Positions 26,205 through 38,493 of a stretch of DNA of 64,000 bases are shown here, one piece after another (the first letter of the stretch is position 1; each line of letters begins with the position of its first letter). The stretch comes from Pseudomonas sp. B21-056 (lineage in GTDB: Bacteria; Pseudomonadota; Gammaproteobacteria; Pseudomonadales; Pseudomonadaceae). The position numbers and the translations under genes were made by a program. Under the pieces are notes generated by a model. That model saw only the letters and a list, made by a program, of their open reading frames with translations. It was not told where the DNA came from and did no database searches. Location: NCBI RefSeq assembly GCF_026016325.1, contig NZ_CP087203.1:5394001-5458000 (forward strand). The letters run 5' to 3'.

Positions 26205-29028
26205 AGTGGCGAACCTCGCCAGTGCCGCTGATGTTGTCGACGCAACGCCCGCAGATTTCCGGATGTTCCGGGTTCACGCCGACGTCTTCGCGGCAGTGCC
26301 AGCAACGGGCACACTTGACGAAGCCCGACTTGACCACTTTCAGCTTCAAGCCAGCCACTTCGGTGACCACGGCATCGGCTGGCGCCTGCACCAACGGCGC
26401 AACACTGGCGGTGGAGGTGATCAACACGAAGCGCAACTCGTTGCCCAGTTTGGCCAGGTCGACGCCCAGGGCCTCTTCGGCATAAAGGGTCACTTCGGCC
26501 TGGAGGTTGCCACCGACGGCCTTGGCCGCGCGCTGGATCTCCATTTCCTTGTTGACCGCAGCCTTGACCGCCATGATCCGGTCCCAGTAGGCGCGGTCCA
26601 GCTCAAAGCCTTGCGGCAGCTCGGTCAAACCTTCGTACCAGGTGTTGAGCATCACCGACTCGTTGCGCTCGCCCGGCAGGTATTCCCACAGTTCGTCGGC
26701 GGTGAACGCCAGGATCGGCGCGATCCAGCGCACCAGCGCCTCGCTGATGTGGAACAGCGCGGTCTGGCACGAACGGCGTGCCTTGCTGTTGGCGCCGGTG
26801 GTGTACTGGCGATCCTTGATGATGTCGAGGTAGAAACCGCCCAGCTCCTGCACGCAGAAGTTGTGGATCTTGGAGTAGACGTTCCAGAAACGGTACTCGC
26901 CGTAGTGTTCCTGCAATTCGCGTTGCAGCAACAGGGTACGGTCCACGGCCCAGCGGTCCAGCGCCAGCATGTCTTCGGCCGGCAGCAGGTCGGTGGCCGG
27001 GTTGAAACCGGTCAGGTTCGACAGCAGGAAGCGCGCGGTATTACGGATGCGCCGGTAGGCGTCCGCGCTGCGCTGCAGGATCTGCTCGGAAACCGCCATC
27101 TCACCGGAGTAGTCGGTGGAGGCGACCCACAGGCGCATGATGTCGGCGCCCAGGGTGTCGTTGACTTTCTGCGGCGCGATCACGTTGCCCAAGGACTTGG
27201 ACATCTTGCGACCGGACTCGTCGACGGTGAAACCGTGGGTCAGCAACTCGCGATACGGCGCGTGGTTGTCGATGGCGCAACCGGTCAGCAGCGACGAGTG
27301 GAACCAGCCGCGGTGCTGGTCCGAACCTTCCAGGTACAGGTCGGCACGCGGACCGGTCTCATGGCCCATCGGGTGCGAACCGCGCAGCACGTGCCAGTGG
27401 GTGGTGCCGGAGTCGAACCAGACGTCCAGGGTGTCGCTGATCTTGTCGTACAGCGGCGCGTCGTCACCCAGCAGCTCGGCGGCGTCCAGCTTGAACCAGG
27501 CTTCGATGCCTTCGACTTCGACGCGCTTGGCCACTTCTTCCATCAGTTCGACGGTGCGCGGGTGCAGCTCGCCGCTTTCCTTGTTCAGGAAGAACGGGAT
27601 CGGCACGCCCCAGTTGCGCTGGCGGGAGATGCACCAGTCCGGACGGTTGGCGATCATCGAGTGCAGGCGCGCCTGGCCCCAGGCCGGGACGAATTGAGTG
27701 TCCTCGATGGCCTTGAGCGACCGCTGGCGCAGGGTGTCGCCGCTGGTGGGTTGCTTGTCCATGCCGATGAACCACTGCGCGGTGGCGCGGTAGATCAGCG
27801 GAGTCTTGTGGCGCCAGCAGTGCATGTAGCTGTGTTCGATGACGGTGGTGTGCAGCAGTGCACCGACTTCGGTCAGCTTGTCGACGATGGCCGGGTTGGC
27901 TTTCCAGATGAACTGGCCGCCGAAGAACTCCAGGGACGGCGCGTACACGCCATTGCTCTGGACCGGGTTGAGGATGTCGTCGTTGACCATGCCGTATTTC
28001 TTGCAGGTCACGAAGTCGTCGACGCCATAGGCTGGCGCGGAGTGAACCACGCCGGTGCCTGCGCCCAGTTCCACGTAGTCGGCCAGGTACACCGGCGACA
28101 GGCGGTCATAGAACGGGTGACGGAAATTGATCAGTTCCAGCGCCGAACCCGGCGCAGTCGCCAGCACCGAGCCTTCGAGGCTGTAGCGGGCCAGGCAGGA
28201 CTCGACCAGCTCTTCGGCCAGCACCAGCAACTTGTCGCCAACATCGACCAGGGCGTAGTTGAACTCCGGATGGACGTTCAGCGCCTGGTTGGCCGGGATG
28301 GTCCACGGGGTGGTGGTCCAGATCACGATAGCGGCCGGCTTGGCCAGCTTGCCCAGGCCGAAAGCGGCGGCGAGCTTGTCTTCATCGACAATCGGGAACG
28401 CTACGTCGATGGTCGACGACTTCTTGTTCTCGTACTCGACTTCCGCCTCGGCCAGGGCCGAACCGCAATCGAAGCACCAGTTCACCGGCTTGAGGCCCTT
28501 GAACACGAAGCCACCCTCGACGATTTTCGCCAGGGCCCGGATTTCACCGGCTTCGTTCGTAAAGTCCATGGTCTTGTAGGGGTTGGCGAAGTCGCCCAGC
28601 ACGCCGAGGCGGATGAACTCGGACTTCTGCCCTTCGATCTGCTCGGTGGCGTAGGCACGGCACAGCTCGCGGGTCTTGTCCGCGCCCAGGTTCTTGCCGT
28701 GGGTCACTTCCACCTTGTGCTCGATCGGCAGGCCGTGGCAATCCCAGCCTGGGACATACGGCGCGTCAAAACCCGACAGGGTCTTGGAGCGGATGATCAT
28801 GTCCTTGAGAATCTTGTTCAGCGCGTGACCGATGTGAATAGTGCCGTTGGCGTACGGAGGGCCGTCGTGCAGGACGAACTTCGGACGATCCTTGCCAATC
28901 TCGCGCAACTTTCCGTACAGGCCAATGCTGTCCCAACGCTGCAGAATCTGTGGTTCGCGCTGAGGCAGGCCGGCCTTCATCGGGAAGGCGGTGTCCGGAA
29001 GGTTTAGCGTGGCTTTATAGTCGGTCAT
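26197..29028 (-). CDS. ileS: Isoleucyl-tRNA synthetase
   Basis: IleS charges tRNA-Ile. The 943-residue class I synthetase has the HIGH motif ([12 protein letters not shown]) near residue 67, the CP1 editing domain, and KMSKSLGN near residue 600. A C-terminal zinc-binding module has two pairs of cysteines ([20 protein letters not shown]). This is the bacterial IleS1 type and so would be expected to be mupirocin-sensitive (inference from type). It lies 13 bp after ribF and overlaps lspA. Confidence 0.98.
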   Translation of the reverse strand: MTDYKATLNLPDTAFPMKAGLPQREPQILQRWDSIGLYGKLREIGKDRPKFVLHDGPPYANGTIHIGHALNKILKDMIIRSKTLSGFDAPYVPGWDCHGLPIEHKVEVTHGKNLGADKTRELCRAYATEQIEGQKSEFIRLGVLGDFANPYKTMDFTNEAGEIRALAKIVEGGFVFKGLKPVNWCFDCGSALAEAEVEYENKKSSTIDVAFPIVDEDKLAAAFGLGKLAKPAAIVIWTTTPWTIPANQALNVHPEFNYALVDVGDKLLVLAEELVESCLARYSLEGSVLATAPGSALELINFRHPFYDRLSPVYLADYVELGAGTGVVHSAPAYGVDDFVTCKKYGMVNDDILNPVQSNGVYAPSLEFFGGQFIWKANPAIVDKLTEVGALLHTTVIEHSYMHCWRHKTPLIYRATAQWFIGMDKQPTSGDTLRQRSLKAIEDTQFVPAWGQARLHSMIANRPDWCISRQRNWGVPIPFFLNKESGELHPRTVELMEEVAKRVEVEGIEAWFKLDAAELLGDDAPLYDKISDTLDVWFDSGTTHWHVLRGSHPMGHETGPRADLYLEGSDQHRGWFHSSLLTGCAIDNHAPYRELLTHGFTVDESGRKMSKSLGNVIAPQKVNDTLGADIMRLWVASTDYSGEMAVSEQILQRSADAYRRIRNTARFLLSNLTGFNPATDLLPAEDMLALDRWAVDRTLLLQRELQEHYGEYRFWNVYSKIHNFCVQELGGFYLDIIKDRQYTTGANSKARRSCQTALFHISEALVRWIAPILAFTADELWEYLPGERNESVMLNTWYEGLTELPQGFELDRAYWDRIMAVKAAVNKEMEIQRAAKAVGGNLQAEVTLYAEEALGVDLAKLGNELRFVLITSTASVAPLVQAPADAVVTEVAGLKLKVVKSGFVKCARCWHCREDVGVNPEHPEICGRCVDNISGTGEVRHYA

Positions 29029-29041
29029 TTAAGGCTCTTCA

Positions 29042-29980
29042 TTAGCGATTGGCGCTGGTTGCGACAAGGGCACGGGCGGCGGCGATATCTGCATGGATCG
29101 CCGTCTTGAGCGCCTCCAGGGAGGCAAAACGCTGCTCTTCACGCAGCTTCTGGTGGAAAACCACCGTCAAACGCCGGTCATACAGATCGCCGGCAAAATC
29201 CAGAACATGTACTTCGAGATGGGCCTTGCCATCCCCCTGGACCGTGGGTCGTACGCCGATATTGGCGACGCCGGGCCAGGCCTTGCCGTCGATCTCGACA
29301 CTGACCAGGAACACCCCGGTCAGCGGCACGCGACGGCGCTTGAGTTGCACGTTGGCGGTCGGCGTGCCCAATTGGCGCGCCAGCTTCTGTCCGTGCAGGA
29401 TCCGCCCGGCTATCCGGTACGGGCGGCCGAGCAGGCGCTCGGCCAGTTCGAAGTCGGCCGCGGCCAGGGCATTGCGGACCTGGGTGCTGCTGACACGCAA
29501 GCCATCCATTTCGACGGTCTGCGCCGCTTCAACGGTAAAGCCACGGGCAAGGCCGGCCTGTTGCAGGTAAGCGAAATCCCCTGCCCTGTCGCAGCCGAAA
29601 CGGAAATCGTCACCGACTTCCAGGTGCTTCACGTCGAGCCCGTCCACCAGGATGGTTTCGACGAATTCAGCGGCGCTGAGCCGGCTCAGACGCTCGTTGA
29701 AGGCCAGGCACAGGACCCGGTCGACGCCTTCAGCGGCCAGCAGTTGCAGTTTGTCCCGCAAACGGGCCAGGCGGGCCGGGGCAGTCTGCGGGGCGAAAAA
29801 TTCCCGGGGTTGCGGCTCGAAAATGACCACGCAACTGGGCAGGCCCAGCTCCAGCGCTCGCTCGCGCAGCCGCGCCAGGATAGCCTGGTGGCCACGGTGA
29901 ACACCGTCGAAGTTGCCAATGGTGGCGACACAGCCCCGATGCCGGGGACGCAGGTTGTGGAGGCCTCGAACCAGCTGCAT
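29042..29980 (-). CDS. ribF: Bifunctional riboflavin kinase / FAD synthetase RibF
   Basis: RibF makes FMN and then FAD from riboflavin. The N-terminal nucleotidyltransferase carries ATIGNFDGVHRGHQAI, and later SSTQVRNALAAADFELAERL. The C-terminal flavokinase domain carries GTPTANVQLKRRRVPLTGVF. The start chosen is ATG at 29980 (MQLVRGLHNLRPRHRG), giving 312 residues, the family length; the longer open frame upstream lacks homology. It is first of ribF-ileS-lspA-fkpB. Confidence 0.95.
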   Translation of the reverse strand: MQLVRGLHNLRPRHRGCVATIGNFDGVHRGHQAILARLRERALELGLPSCVVIFEPQPREFFAPQTAPARLARLRDKLQLLAAEGVDRVLCLAFNERLSRLSAAEFVETILVDGLDVKHLEVGDDFRFGCDRAGDFAYLQQAGLARGFTVEAAQTVEMDGLRVSSTQVRNALAAADFELAERLLGRPYRIAGRILHGQKLARQLGTPTANVQLKRRRVPLTGVFLVSVEIDGKAWPGVANIGVRPTVQGDGKAHLEVHVLDFAGDLYDRRLTVVFHQKLREEQRFASLEALKTAIHADIAAARALVATSANR

Positions 29981-30109
29981 AACGCGCTTCTTGCTCATAA
30001 AGTGGCCGATTATAACCACACCCGGCGGCCAACGACAGGCAACACCGTAACCCAAAGTGATCGAACCGACAAAACCACTGCCCGGCCCGGCCTTGACGAC
30101 GCTATTCCC

Positions 30110-31648
30110 TCAGCTCAAGGCCTTGCGATTGAAGTCCCTCAGGCGGAACCCCATCAGCAGCAACATGCCGAAATACGCCACCACACCCGCGACGACCAGC
30201 ACACCCAGGCGCAGGAAACGCTCGAGCATCTGCCCTTCGCCCCAGGCCGGCATGAAATGCATCGCCCCGAACAGCACCGCCGACATCACCCCCACGGCCA
30301 CCAGCAGTTTGAGACCGAACTTGCCCCAGCCCGGCTGCGGTTGATACATCTTCTGCTTGCGCAACTGATAGAACAACAGCCCGGCGTTGAGGCAGGCGCC
30401 GATGCTGATCGCCAGGGCCAGGCCGGCGTGAGCCAGGGGACCGATCAGCAAGAGGTTGAACAATTGCGTCATCACCAGGGTGAAAATGGCAATCTTCACC
30501 GGCGTGCGGATGTTTTGCTGGGCATAGAAACCTGGCGCCAGCACTTTGATCAGAATGATCCCCAGCAGTCCTACCGAGTAGGCAATCAGGGCCCGCTGGG
30601 TCATCAGGGCATCGAACGCCTTGAACTGGCCGTACTGGAACAGCGAGACGGTCAGCGGTTCAGCGAGAATCCCCAGCGCCACCGCACAGGGCAGCACCAG
30701 CACGAAGCACAGGCGCAGGCCCCAGTCGAGGATGCGCGAGTATTCCTGGCGATCCCGGCTGGCATAGGTCTTGGCCAGGGTCGGCAACAGGATCGTACCC
30801 AGCGCCACGCCCAGCACGCCGGATGGCAACTCCATCAGGCGGTCGGCGTAGTACATCCACGATACCGAGCCGGCCACCAGGAACGAGGCGAAAATAGTGT
30901 TGATGATCAGGGAAATCTGGCTCACCGACACCCCGAGGATCGCCGGCAGCATCTGCTTGAGCACCCGCCAGACGCCGCTGTCGCGCAGATTCAGGCGCGG
31001 CAGCACCAGCATGCCGATCTTTTTCAGGTAGGGCAGTTGATACAGCAGTTGCGCCAGGCCGCCCACCAGCACCGCCCAACCGAGGGCCATCACCGGCGGA
31101 TTGAAATACGGCGTCAGGAACACCGCGAACACAATCATGCTGACGTTGAGCAGGGTCGGTACGAAGGCCGGTACCGAAAACCGGTTCCAGGTATTGAGGA
31201 TCGCCCCGGCCAGGGACGACAGGGAAATCAGCAATATATAAGGAAAGGTCACCCGCAACAGGTCAGTGGTGAGCTGGTATTTTTCCGGGGTGTCGGTAAA
31301 GCCCGGTGCCGTGGCCCAGATCACCCAGGGCGCGGCGAGCATGCCGGCTGTGGTGACGAGCGCCAGCACCAGGGTCAGCAGACCGGTGACATAGGCAATG
31401 AAGGTGCGGGTCGCCTCGTCGCCCTTCTGGCTTTTGTACTCCGCCAGGATCGGCACGAAGGCCTGGGAAAATGCCCCTTCGGCAAAGATCCGACGCAGCA
31501 GGTTGGGCAGCTTGAAGGCGATGAAGAAGGCGTCGGTGGCCATTCCGGCGCCGAATATCCGTGCGATGAGCGTGTCGCGAACAAATCCCAGGACACGGGA
31601 AAGCATCGTGATAGAGCTGACGGCAGCCAACGATTTGAGCAGATTCAT
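30110..31648 (-). CDS. murJ: Lipid II flippase MurJ
   Basis: MurJ moves lipid II across the inner membrane for peptidoglycan synthesis. The 512-residue protein is almost entirely membrane helices (about 14). The N-terminus [22 protein letters not shown] is characteristic, with [29 protein letters not shown] immediately after it (shown here only as family landmarks). It ends about 130 bp upstream of ribF on the same strand and may be cotranscribed. Confidence 0.96.
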   Translation of the reverse strand: MNLLKSLAAVSSITMLSRVLGFVRDTLIARIFGAGMATDAFFIAFKLPNLLRRIFAEGAFSQAFVPILAEYKSQKGDEATRTFIAYVTGLLTLVLALVTTAGMLAAPWVIWATAPGFTDTPEKYQLTTDLLRVTFPYILLISLSSLAGAILNTWNRFSVPAFVPTLLNVSMIVFAVFLTPYFNPPVMALGWAVLVGGLAQLLYQLPYLKKIGMLVLPRLNLRDSGVWRVLKQMLPAILGVSVSQISLIINTIFASFLVAGSVSWMYYADRLMELPSGVLGVALGTILLPTLAKTYASRDRQEYSRILDWGLRLCFVLVLPCAVALGILAEPLTVSLFQYGQFKAFDALMTQRALIAYSVGLLGIILIKVLAPGFYAQQNIRTPVKIAIFTLVMTQLFNLLLIGPLAHAGLALAISIGACLNAGLLFYQLRKQKMYQPQPGWGKFGLKLLVAVGVMSAVLFGAMHFMPAWGEGQMLERFLRLGVLVVAGVVAYFGMLLLMGFRLRDFNRKALS

Positions 31649-31820
31649 GAAAAGAGTTTCAGCCTGTCGATAAACAGCAGGCGAACAACGCGCCCACTTG
31701 TGCGATACTGCGCGCCGCTAAACAGCACAGCGCCAAAGCCCGCGAGTTTACAGGTCACACGCCGGAAAGAAATCACCCGGTGCGTTGTACCTGCCATTCA
31801 GCGGAACGCGTCACCCGCCC

Positions 31821-31849
31821 TTGACAAGACCCCAACTCATCGGCATGAT
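31821..31849 (+). promoter_or_regulatory. Sigma-70 promoter of rpsT
   Basis: TTGACA, 17 bp, CATGAT, about 55 bp upstream of the rpsT GTG. The 31649-31902 gap, between divergent murJ and rpsT, holds no other feature I can see. Confidence 0.75.
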
Positions 31850-31902
31850 TCGCGGCCTATTTTGTTTGCTATTTCCCAAAAAGTCTTTCGAGGAGCTCGA
31901 CG

Positions 31903-32181
31903 GTGGCCAACTCACCTTCCGCCAAAAAACGTGCAAAACAGGCTGAGAAGCGTCGCAGCCACAACGCCAGCCTGCGTTCCATGGTTCGTACCTACATCAA
32001 AAACGTAGTTAAGGCCATCGACGCAAAAGACGCTGAAAAAGCTCAAGCTGCTTACGTTCTGGCTGTGCCTGTTATCGACCGCATGGCCGATAAAGGCATC
32101 ATCCACAAGAACAAGGCTGCTCGTCATAAGAGCCGCCTGAATGGCCACGTAAAGGCCCTGAACGTTGCCGCTGCTGCCTAA
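31903..32181 (+). CDS. rpsT: 30S ribosomal protein S20
   Basis: The 92-residue S20 protein has the typical sequence: N-terminal [20 protein letters not shown], then the helix [20 protein letters not shown] and [21 protein letters not shown]20 binds 16S rRNA early in 30S assembly. The start is GTG at 31903 with GAGGAGC about 8 nt upstream. A non-AUG start is also used in E. coli rpsT, where it takes part in autogenous control. Divergent from murJ; a strong terminator follows. Confidence 0.97.
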   Translation: MANSPSAKKRAKQAEKRRSHNASLRSMVRTYIKNVVKAIDAKDAEKAQAAYVLAVPVIDRMADKGIIHKNKAARHKSRLNGHVKALNVAAAA

Positions 32182-32194
32182 GCGACGCGCTCGT

Positions 32195-32226
32195 TAAAAA
32201 ACCGACCTCAGGGTCGGTTTTTTATT
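32195..32226 (+). terminator. Rho-independent terminator of rpsT
   Basis: AAAAAACCGACC, TCAG loop, GGTCGGTTTTTT, about 14 bp after the stop. Confidence 0.93.
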
Positions 32227-32295
32227 GCCTGTGATTTTTCACACCACGCAGAATTATGCGGGTAATGCTGCCCACTTAAGGAAGTAGCTAAATCT

Positions 32296-32412
32296 GTGGC
32301 GAGGGGATTTATCCCCGCTGGACTGCGAAGCAGTCCCCTCAACCTGACACATCACATACTCAGGTTCAGGGGTCGCTTCGCGACCCAGCGGGGATAAATC
32401 CCCTCGCCACAA
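32296..32412. repeat. Palindromic repeat, GTGGCGAGGGGATTTATCCC family
   Basis: Third copy, with outer arms GTGGCGAGGGGATTTATCCC and inverse, and inner arms GCTGG...CCAGC. It lies between convergent rpsT and creA. Nothing else is seen in 32227-32459. Confidence 0.85.
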
Positions 32413-32459
32413 TGAATCGATAAACCTTAAACAAGCAGCACACAGGGGTTATGTGCTGA

Positions 32460-32924
32460 TTATTGAGGACGAGCCCACGGCAAAATCGGAATCGCCGTCA
32501 CCGCGTTCTGCGGGCTACCCTCGATCACGCGGTCGCTGTAGACCAGGTACACCAGCGTATTGCGCTTCTTGTCGAGGAAGCGCACCACCTGCATGGTCTT
32601 GAACACCAGCGAGGTGCGCTCACGAAACACTTCCTCGCCATCCTTGAGCTCCCCTTTGAAGCTGATCGGCCCGACCTGGCGACAGGCGATGGAGGCCTCG
32701 GCACGATCCTCGGCCAGACCCAGGCCACCCTTCACGCCACCAGTCTTGGCCCGGGACAGGTAACAGGTCACCCCATCCACCTTGGGATCGTCGAACGCCT
32801 CGACCACGATCCGGTCGTTCGGCCCGACAAACTTGAATACCGTCGACACCTGGCCAATCTCCTCGGCCGAAGCCAGCAGCGGCATCGCCAACAGCAGGCC
32901 GATCAATCCTTTTGCCAAACCCAT
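32460..32924 (-). CDS. creA: CreA family periplasmic protein
   Basis: A 154-residue protein with an N-terminal signal peptide ([18 protein letters not shown]). It continues [19 protein letters not shown] and [18 protein letters not shown], which are CreA hallmarks, and has a second Cys in [10 protein letters not shown]. Function is unknown; in E. coli the gene is linked to the creBCD regulon. Here it follows proB by 9 bp on the same strand. Confidence 0.9.
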   Translation of the reverse strand: MGLAKGLIGLLLAMPLLASAEEIGQVSTVFKFVGPNDRIVVEAFDDPKVDGVTCYLSRAKTGGVKGGLGLAEDRAEASIACRQVGPISFKGELKDGEEVFRERTSLVFKTMQVVRFLDKKRNTLVYLVYSDRVIEGSPQNAVTAIPILPWARPQ

Positions 32925-32933
32925 GTGATTTCC

Positions 32934-34052
32934 TTAGACAAGAATCAGGTTGTCGCGGTGCACCAGCTCAGGCTCCGCCATGTAACCCAACAGACCGACA
33001 ATCGCATCAGACGACTGACCGATGATTTTCTGTGCTTCAAGTGCGCTGTAGTTGGCCAGGCCACGGGCGATCTCGCGACCGTCCGGCGCCACGCACACCA
33101 CCATTTCGCCACGACGAAAGCTGCCCTGGACCAGCTTCACCCCCACCGGCAGCAGGCTTTTGTTGCCCTGGGACAATGCCGCCACGGCGCCCGCATCCAG
33201 CACCAGCGTGCCGCGGGTTTGCAGATGCCCGGCCAGCCACTGCTTGCGCGCCGCCAACATGCCACGCTCAGGGGAGAGCAAGGTGCCAATGTGCTCGCCC
33301 GCTTTCAGGCGATCCAGCACCCGCTCCAAGCGGCCACCGATGATGATGGTGTGAGCGCCGGAGCGTGCCGCCAGACGTGCAGCGCGCAGCTTGGTCTGCA
33401 TACCACCGCGCCCGAGCGCGCCGCCGGTCCCGCCCGCCACCGCATCCAGGGCCGGATCATCGGCGCGGGCTTCGTAGATCAGCTTGGCATCGGGGTTGTT
33501 GCGCGGATCAGCGTCGAACATGCCGTCGCGGTCAGTGAGAATCACCAGCAGATCGGCCTCTACCAGGTTCGCCACCAGCGCAGCCAGGGTGTCGTTGTCA
33601 CCAAAACGGATTTCGTCGGTGACCACGGTATCGTTCTCGTTGATCACCGGGATGACTTTCAACTCCACCAGCGCGCGCAAGGTACTGCGGGCATTGAGGT
33701 AGCGCTTGCGGTCGGAGAGGTCATCGTGAGTCAGGAGAATCTGCGCCGTATGACGACCATGCTCGGCAAAGCTGGACTCCCAGGCCTGCACCAGGCCCAT
33801 CTGACCGATAGCGGCAGCGGCCTGCAGTTCGTGCATCGCGCTGGGTCGCGACGTCCAGCCCAGACGGCTCATGCCGGCCGCCACAGCCCCCGAAGAGACC
33901 AGCACCAGCTCGACGCCGGCCTCATGCAAGGCCACCATCTGCTCGACCCACACCGCCATCGCCTTGCGATCCAGGCCCTTGCCATCCGCTGTCAGCAGTG
34001 CGCTGCCGATCTTCACGACCCAGCGCTGCGCACCCGTCACCTTGCTCCGCAT
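32934..34052 (-). CDS. proB: Glutamate 5-kinase ProB
   Basis: ProB phosphorylates glutamate, the first step of proline synthesis. The 372-residue enzyme has an amino-acid kinase domain ([69 protein letters not shown]). A C-terminal PUA domain begins near residue 280 ([15 protein letters not shown]). Two adjacent ATG codons are possible starts (34055 and 34052). The second gives the commonly annotated MRSKVTG, although AAAGG is better spaced from the first. Located after obgE, as usual in Pseudomonas. Confidence 0.95.
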   Translation of the reverse strand: MRSKVTGAQRWVVKIGSALLTADGKGLDRKAMAVWVEQMVALHEAGVELVLVSSGAVAAGMSRLGWTSRPSAMHELQAAAAIGQMGLVQAWESSFAEHGRHTAQILLTHDDLSDRKRYLNARSTLRALVELKVIPVINENDTVVTDEIRFGDNDTLAALVANLVEADLLVILTDRDGMFDADPRNNPDAKLIYEARADDPALDAVAGGTGGALGRGGMQTKLRAARLAARSGAHTIIIGGRLERVLDRLKAGEHIGTLLSPERGMLAARKQWLAGHLQTRGTLVLDAGAVAALSQGNKSLLPVGVKLVQGSFRRGEMVVCVAPDGREIARGLANYSALEAQKIIGQSSDAIVGLLGYMAEPELVHRDNLILV

Positions 34053-34207
34053 CATCTTCAACCTTTGCCAGCGAACGGCGCGACCCAGCGCCGCCCATGG
34101 GATTATTCGTATTTGCGTTTTGCAGACACCAAAACGCCGCTCGAATGAGCGGCGCCCTGGAAACCGGCTGGCTGCGATGATAACACCGCGCCGAGCCACT
34201 TAAACCC

Positions 34208-34297
34208 TGTGGGAGCGAGCCTGCTCGCGAAAGCGGTGGATCAGCAACATGGATATTGGCTGATATAACGCATTCGCGAGCAGGCTCGCTCCCACAG
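34208..34297. repeat. REP doublet (inverted pair)
   Basis: GTGGGAGCGAGCCTGCTCGC at about 34209 and its inverse ending about 34297, between obgE and proB. It could separate the expression of the two co-oriented genes. Confidence 0.85.
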
Positions 34298-34330
34298 GTT
34301 TTGCAGCTTAACTGACGAACATTTTCAGGA

Positions 34331-35686
<1,356 letters not shown>

Positions 35687-35698
35687 TCACCCCACAAA

Positions 35699-35728
35699 CG
35701 AAAAAGCCCCGTCGCAAGACAGGGCTTC
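35699..35728 (-). terminator. Rho-independent terminator after rpmA
   Basis: On the minus strand AAGCCCTGTC-TTGC-GACGGGGCTT followed by TTTC, about 17 bp after the rpmA stop. Confidence 0.88.
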
Positions 35729-35744
35729 TCCAGCATCCTCGCGA

Positions 35745-36002
35745 TTAAGCCGCGACAACGCTCACGTAACGGCGGTTGAACGCGCCCTTTACTTCGAACT
35801 TGATCACGCCTTCGATTTTAGCGAAGAGGGTGTGATCCTTACCCATGCCTACACCGTAACCGGCGTGGAATTGGGTGCCGCGCTGACGCACGATGATGTT
35901 GCCCGGAATGATTTTCTGGCCGCCATACATCTTCACGCCAAGGCGTTTGGCTTCTGAGTCGCGACCGTTACGGGTACTACCACCAGCTTTTTTGTGTGCC
36001 AT
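35745..36002 (-). CDS. rpmA: 50S ribosomal protein L27
   Basis: The 85-residue protein begins [21 protein letters not shown], the L27 signature whose N-terminal tail reaches the peptidyl-transferase centre, and contains [15 protein letters not shown]. There is no N-terminal extension of the kind cleaved in Firmicutes. It follows rplU by 35 bp in a conserved rplU-rpmA operon. Confidence 0.97.
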   Translation of the reverse strand: MAHKKAGGSTRNGRDSEAKRLGVKMYGGQKIIPGNIIVRQRGTQFHAGYGVGMGKDHTLFAKIEGVIKFEVKGAFNRRYVSVVAA

Positions 36003-36037
36003 GAGTTCAATTCTCCTAGTGAGGAATTAGGCTGAAA

Positions 36038-36352
36038 TTAAGCCTGAATACCGGTGATTTTGATCTCGGTGTACCACTGGCGGTGGCCCATACGCTTCAT
36101 GTGGTGCTTACGACGACGGAACTTGATGATGCGGACTTTATCGTGACGACCTTGGGAGATCACTTCAGCCACAACGGTCGCGCCAGCAACAACTGGAGCA
36201 CCGATATTCACGTCATCGCCATTGGCGACCAACAGAACGCGATCAAAAGTCACGGATTCGCCAGTAGCGACTTCCAGTTTTTCGATCTTCAGGTATTCAC
36301 CTGGGGCGACCTTGTATTGCTTGCCACCAGTAACGATTACTGCATAAGACAT
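36038..36352 (-). CDS. rplU: 50S ribosomal protein L21
   Basis: The 104-residue protein begins [20 protein letters not shown] and contains [20 protein letters not shown], the L21 RNA-binding signature. L21 binds 23S rRNA and L20. The start ATG at 36352 is about 135 bp from a strong promoter (36484-36512). First gene of rplU-rpmA, divergent from ispB. Confidence 0.97.
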   Translation of the reverse strand: MSYAVIVTGGKQYKVAPGEYLKIEKLEVATGESVTFDRVLLVANGDDVNIGAPVVAGATVVAEVISQGRHDKVRIIKFRRRKHHMKRMGHRQWYTEIKITGIQA

Positions 36353-36483
36353 GGTATTTCTCCGATAATCCTGCTCACCCAGCGCTTTAGAAGAAGAGGT
36401 ATTGGCTGGCATGGCTGCATGGGCTGGAAGGCCCGGATGCAATTGCGTAAGGCAGGTGCTGCCCAGGAAGTTCAGGGTGCGCG

Positions 36484-36512
36484 ATTGTACGCAAGCTGTC
36501 CTGGCGTTGCAA
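36484..36512 (-). promoter_or_regulatory. Sigma-70 promoter of rplU-rpmA
   Basis: On the minus strand TTGCAA, 17 bp, TACAAT, with a leader of roughly 125 nt before the rplU start. Confidence 0.82.
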
Positions 36513-36530
36513 GTAGCCGTCCATCGTGCC

Positions 36531-36559
36531 TTGACAGCCCCGGACGTGGGTCCTAGCAT
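36531..36559 (+). promoter_or_regulatory. Sigma-70 promoter of ispB
   Basis: TTGACA, 17 bp, TAGCAT, about 30 bp upstream of the ispB ATG. Divergent from the rplU promoter; the two -35 elements are only about 18 bp apart. Confidence 0.8.
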
Positions 36560-36591
36560 GCCGCGCAACCCTTCTGGAGCGCCTGTCGCTG

Positions 36592-37560
36592 ATGCAACCC
36601 CAAGCTTTCTACCGCGCAGTGGCGGACGATTTTAGTGCCGTCGACGGCATCATCAAGAAGCAGCTGACTTCCCGAGTACCGCTGGTATCGAAAATCGGCG
36701 ACTACATTACCTCGGCCGGCGGCAAGCGCTTGCGTCCTTTATTGGTGCTTCTGTGCGGCAAGGCCCTGGGCCGCGAAGGCGACGACCTGCGCCTGCTGGC
36801 TGCCACCATCGAGTTCCTGCATACCGCCACCCTGCTGCATGACGACGTGGTCGACATGTCTGGCATGCGCCGTGGCCGCTCGACCGCCAATGCCATGTGG
36901 GGCAACGCCCCGAGCGTGCTGGTGGGCGACTTCCTGTATTCGCGCTCGTTCGAAATGATGGTCGAGCTGGGCTCGATGCCGGTGATGAAGATCCTGTCCC
37001 AGGCCACTCGCATCATCGCCGAAGGCGAAGTACTGCAATTGTCCAAGGTGCGCGACGCCAGCACCACGGAAGAAACCTACATGGAGGTCATCCGCGGCAA
37101 GACCGCGATGCTCTTCGAAGCCTCGACCCACAGCGCCGCCGCGCTGGCCGGCGCCACTGCCAAGCAGAGCGACGCGCTGCGCACCTTCGGCGATCACCTG
37201 GGCGTGGCCTTCCAGTTGGTCGACGACCTGCTGGACTACAAGGGCGACGCCGAAACCCTGGGCAAGAACGTCGGTGACGACCTCGCCGAAGGCAAGCCGA
37301 CCCTGCCGCTGATCTACACGATGCGCGAAGGCACGCCTGAACAGGCGGCCCTGGTCCGCCAGGCGATCCAGAAAGGCGGGATCGAAGACCTGGAAAGCAT
37401 TCGCGCAGCGGTCGAAGCTTCCGGCTCGCTGGACTACACCGCGCAACTGGCCCGGGACTACGTCGCCCGCGCAATCAAATGCCTCGATGCCCTGCCGGCC
37501 AGCGAATACCGCGATGCGCTGGTGGAACTGAGCGAGTTTGCGGTCGCCCGCACCCACTGA
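36592..37560 (+). CDS. ispB: All-trans polyprenyl (octaprenyl/nonaprenyl) diphosphate synthase
   Basis: IspB builds the side chain of ubiquinone. The 322-residue enzyme has both aspartate-rich motifs: first [14 protein letters not shown] near residue 85, second [19 protein letters not shown] near 210. It also has [12 protein letters not shown] at the IPP-binding site. Chain length cannot be read from the sequence; pseudomonads make Q9, so a nonaprenyl product is likely. Monocistronic and divergent from rplU. Confidence 0.95.
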   Translation: MQPQAFYRAVADDFSAVDGIIKKQLTSRVPLVSKIGDYITSAGGKRLRPLLVLLCGKALGREGDDLRLLAATIEFLHTATLLHDDVVDMSGMRRGRSTANAMWGNAPSVLVGDFLYSRSFEMMVELGSMPVMKILSQATRIIAEGEVLQLSKVRDASTTEETYMEVIRGKTAMLFEASTHSAAALAGATAKQSDALRTFGDHLGVAFQLVDDLLDYKGDAETLGKNVGDDLAEGKPTLPLIYTMREGTPEQAALVRQAIQKGGIEDLESIRAAVEASGSLDYTAQLARDYVARAIKCLDALPASEYRDALVELSEFAVARTH

Positions 37561-37677
37561 TCCAAAGGCTTTTCTGGCTAGGGAGCTTGCTCCCTGGCTA
37601 CAGGCTCACTCCCCTACCCGACGTAAAACCCTATACAATGTGCGCCCTTTTGCCCTCCTGATACCCAAGGAACCTTA

Positions 37678-38019
37678 GTGAGCACGTTGCCACCCTGCCC
37701 GAAATGCAATTCCGAATACACCTACGAAGACGGTACCCAACTGGTCTGCCCGGAGTGCGCCCACGAATGGTCCGCCAGCGGTGAAGTTGAAGCGGCGTCC
37801 GCTGACAGCGTGAAGAAAGACTCGGTCGGCAACGTCCTGCAAGACGGCGACACCATCACCGTGATCAAGGACCTCAAGGTCAAGGGCACGTCATTGGTGG
37901 TCAAGGTGGGCACCAAGGTCAAGAACATCCGCCTGTGCGACGGCGATCACGACATCGACTGCAAGATCGACGGCATCGGCCCTATGAAACTCAAATCCGA
38001 GTTCGTCAGAAAAGTCTGA
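37678..38019 (+). CDS. yjdM: Zinc-ribbon protein YjdM (PhnA family)
   Basis: A 113-residue protein starting with GTG at 37678. The N-terminal zinc ribbon [21 protein letters not shown] is followed by a KOW/SH3-like PhnA domain ([38 protein letters not shown]). Despite the old name it is not phosphonoacetate hydrolase; its role is unknown. A TACAAT hexamer near 37635 may be its -10 box. Located between ispB and the Fur-box gene. Confidence 0.9.
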   Translation: MSTLPPCPKCNSEYTYEDGTQLVCPECAHEWSASGEVEAASADSVKKDSVGNVLQDGDTITVIKDLKVKGTSLVVKVGTKVKNIRLCDGDHDIDCKIDGIGPMKLKSEFVRKV

Positions 38020-38030
38020 GTCTTCTGTAG

Positions 38031-38056
38031 CCCATCCCGCGCTTTGCGTGGGATGG
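38031..38056 (+). terminator. Hairpin after yjdM, possible terminator
   Basis: CCATCCCGCG-CTTT-GCGTGGGATGG is a strong stem 12 bp after the yjdM stop, but it has no T tract, so it may only protect the mRNA end. Confidence 0.45.
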
Positions 38057-38176
38057 AGCCCCGCCCTCCCCGCTTCAGCCCCGCTTTGCAAATGCCAGCG
38101 AAACGCCAGCCGTCGTGAGCTGCGACAACCCATCGTCAGAAAACAAACCGGAATACAAATAGAACCTTGCTATTTC

Positions 38177-38195
38177 GATAATAAGAATTATTCTC
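38177..38195 (+). promoter_or_regulatory. Fur box
   Basis: GATAATAAGAATTATTCTC matches the 19-bp Fur consensus (GATAATGATAATCATTATC) at 15 positions and is near-palindromic. It starts 46 bp upstream of the following start codon, over the likely promoter. Confidence 0.82.
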
Positions 38196-38222
38196 ATCAA
38201 ATCCATCAAGGAGATGAGAACC

Positions 38223-38480
38223 ATGACTTATTTGATCGATGCCTGGCTGGACCGCCCACACCCCTACCTCAGGATACTGCATCGGGAAACCGGGGAAGTC
38301 TGCGCGGTGCTTGAAGAAGAAGCCTTGAGCGAACTACAGGATCAGGGGGACCTGGACCTCAACAGCCTGAACTCCAGCGAACCGCTGGTGCTCAAGGAAC
38401 TGGTGCGCAATCTGTTCCTGTTCTGCTATGCCCGGGCGTTGCGCCCGACGGGTGATTTCAACGGAAAATTTCACGGATGA
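38223..38480 (+). CDS. Small iron-regulated protein of unknown function (PA4570-like)
   Basis: An 85-residue acidic soluble protein: MTYLIDAWLDRPHPYLRILH, then RETGEVCAVLEEEALSELQ and a C-terminal helical segment KELVRNLFLFCYARAL. The start at 38223 is preferred over an ATG at 38214 because AAGGAG is 10 nt upstream of it. A strong Fur box overlaps the promoter, so it should be made under iron starvation. Position after ispB matches PA4570 of P. aeruginosa, which I recall as iron-responsive. No domain is recognised; two cysteines are present but no metal motif. Confidence 0.8.
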   Translation: MTYLIDAWLDRPHPYLRILHRETGEVCAVLEEEALSELQDQGDLDLNSLNSSEPLVLKELVRNLFLFCYARALRPTGDFNGKFHG

Positions 38481-38493
38481 AGCGCACAAACCC

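Noticed and set aside
26122..29007. A 961-codon open frame antisense to ileS
   Set aside because: It mirrors ileS in a GC-rich genome, has low-complexity His/Val/Gln-rich composition and no family resemblance; ileS shows all class I synthetase motifs.
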